Assembly: GCA_900553905.1 (NCBI GenBank)
Contig: USFL01000019.1
Span: 1-12,610 of the forward strand
Source of the DNA: an uncultured Eubacteriales bacterium
GTDB taxonomy: Bacteria > Bacillota > Clostridia > Christensenellales > Aristaeellaceae
Direction: 5' to 3'
Length of the DNA stretch: 12,610 nt
Positions 12,581 to 12,610 of this stretch are shown in pieces; the stretch's first letter is position 1; each line of letters starts with the position of its first letter. A program made the position numbers and the translations under genes. A model generated the notes under the pieces. The model saw nothing but the letters and a program-made list of their open reading frames with translations, ran no database searches and was not told the DNA's origin.

Positions 12581-12610
12581 CGGCCCGGCGGCAGAGAAGC
12601 CGCCGGGCCG
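12581..12610. repeat. Perfect 12-bp inverted repeat at the window edge
   Basis: CGGCCCGGCGGC (12581-12592) and GCCGCCGGGCCG (12599-12610) are exact reverse complements around a 6-nt AGAGAA loop, ending exactly at the window edge. It is probably a second terminator stem whose T-run lies outside; on the minus strand no T-run follows. The true stem may be longer. Confidence 0.5.

Overview
The window comes from a GC-rich, endospore-forming member of the Bacillota, most likely a high-GC clostridial lineage. The evidence is a clear forespore sigma factor (SigG), a Gram-positive-type DnaA, a TipAS-type MerR regulator, strong AGGAGG-like ribosome sites and sigma-A promoters. I cannot name the genus. 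Nothing in the window looks like a phage, an insertion sequence, a CRISPR array, or an rRNA or tRNA gene.

Left part (1-2852, minus strand): a perfect hairpin at 87-112; a MerR/TipAS drug-sensing regulator whose own promoter has the 19-bp spacer typical of MerR control; a terminator; then an ABC exporter (TMD-NBD half-transporter) broken by what reads as one missing base near 2064. Next comes sigG (minus) with a good sigma-G-type promoter, facing away from a Sir2-family deacetylase (plus). Downstream of the Sir2 gene is a previously unlisted 37-codon basic ORF. Its Shine-Dalgarno sequence lies in one arm of a perfect 12-bp inverted repeat.

Middle (4785-9753, minus strand): one probable operon, read right to left from a strong promoter at 9725-9753. 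It is rarA (replication-associated AAA+ ATPase), an orphan two-TM histidine kinase, a Wzx-like polysaccharide flippase (TTG start) and a GT-B-type glycosyltransferase. The rarA/kinase and flippase/glycosyltransferase pairs overlap by 11 bp each, and the kinase/flippase gap is 21 bp. No response regulator is present.

Right part (9763-12610): an unrecognised 162-aa protein (minus), then a 456-bp intergenic region with an AT-rich stretch, a sigma-A promoter and several DnaA boxes, then dnaA (plus), then a small two-zinc-ribbon protein with its own strong promoter, a leader of about 127 nt and a textbook terminator. Almost every gene left of this intergenic region is on the minus strand and both genes to its right are on the plus strand, as expected around a chromosomal origin. 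dnaN does not follow dnaA, so the neighbourhood is not the canonical dnaA-dnaN-recF-gyrB cluster.

The points most worth following are the oriC candidate with its atypical neighbours, the hairpin-masked small ORF, the internal TipAS start, the rarA-kinase-flippase-glycosyltransferase operon, and the structured leader of the zinc-ribbon gene.
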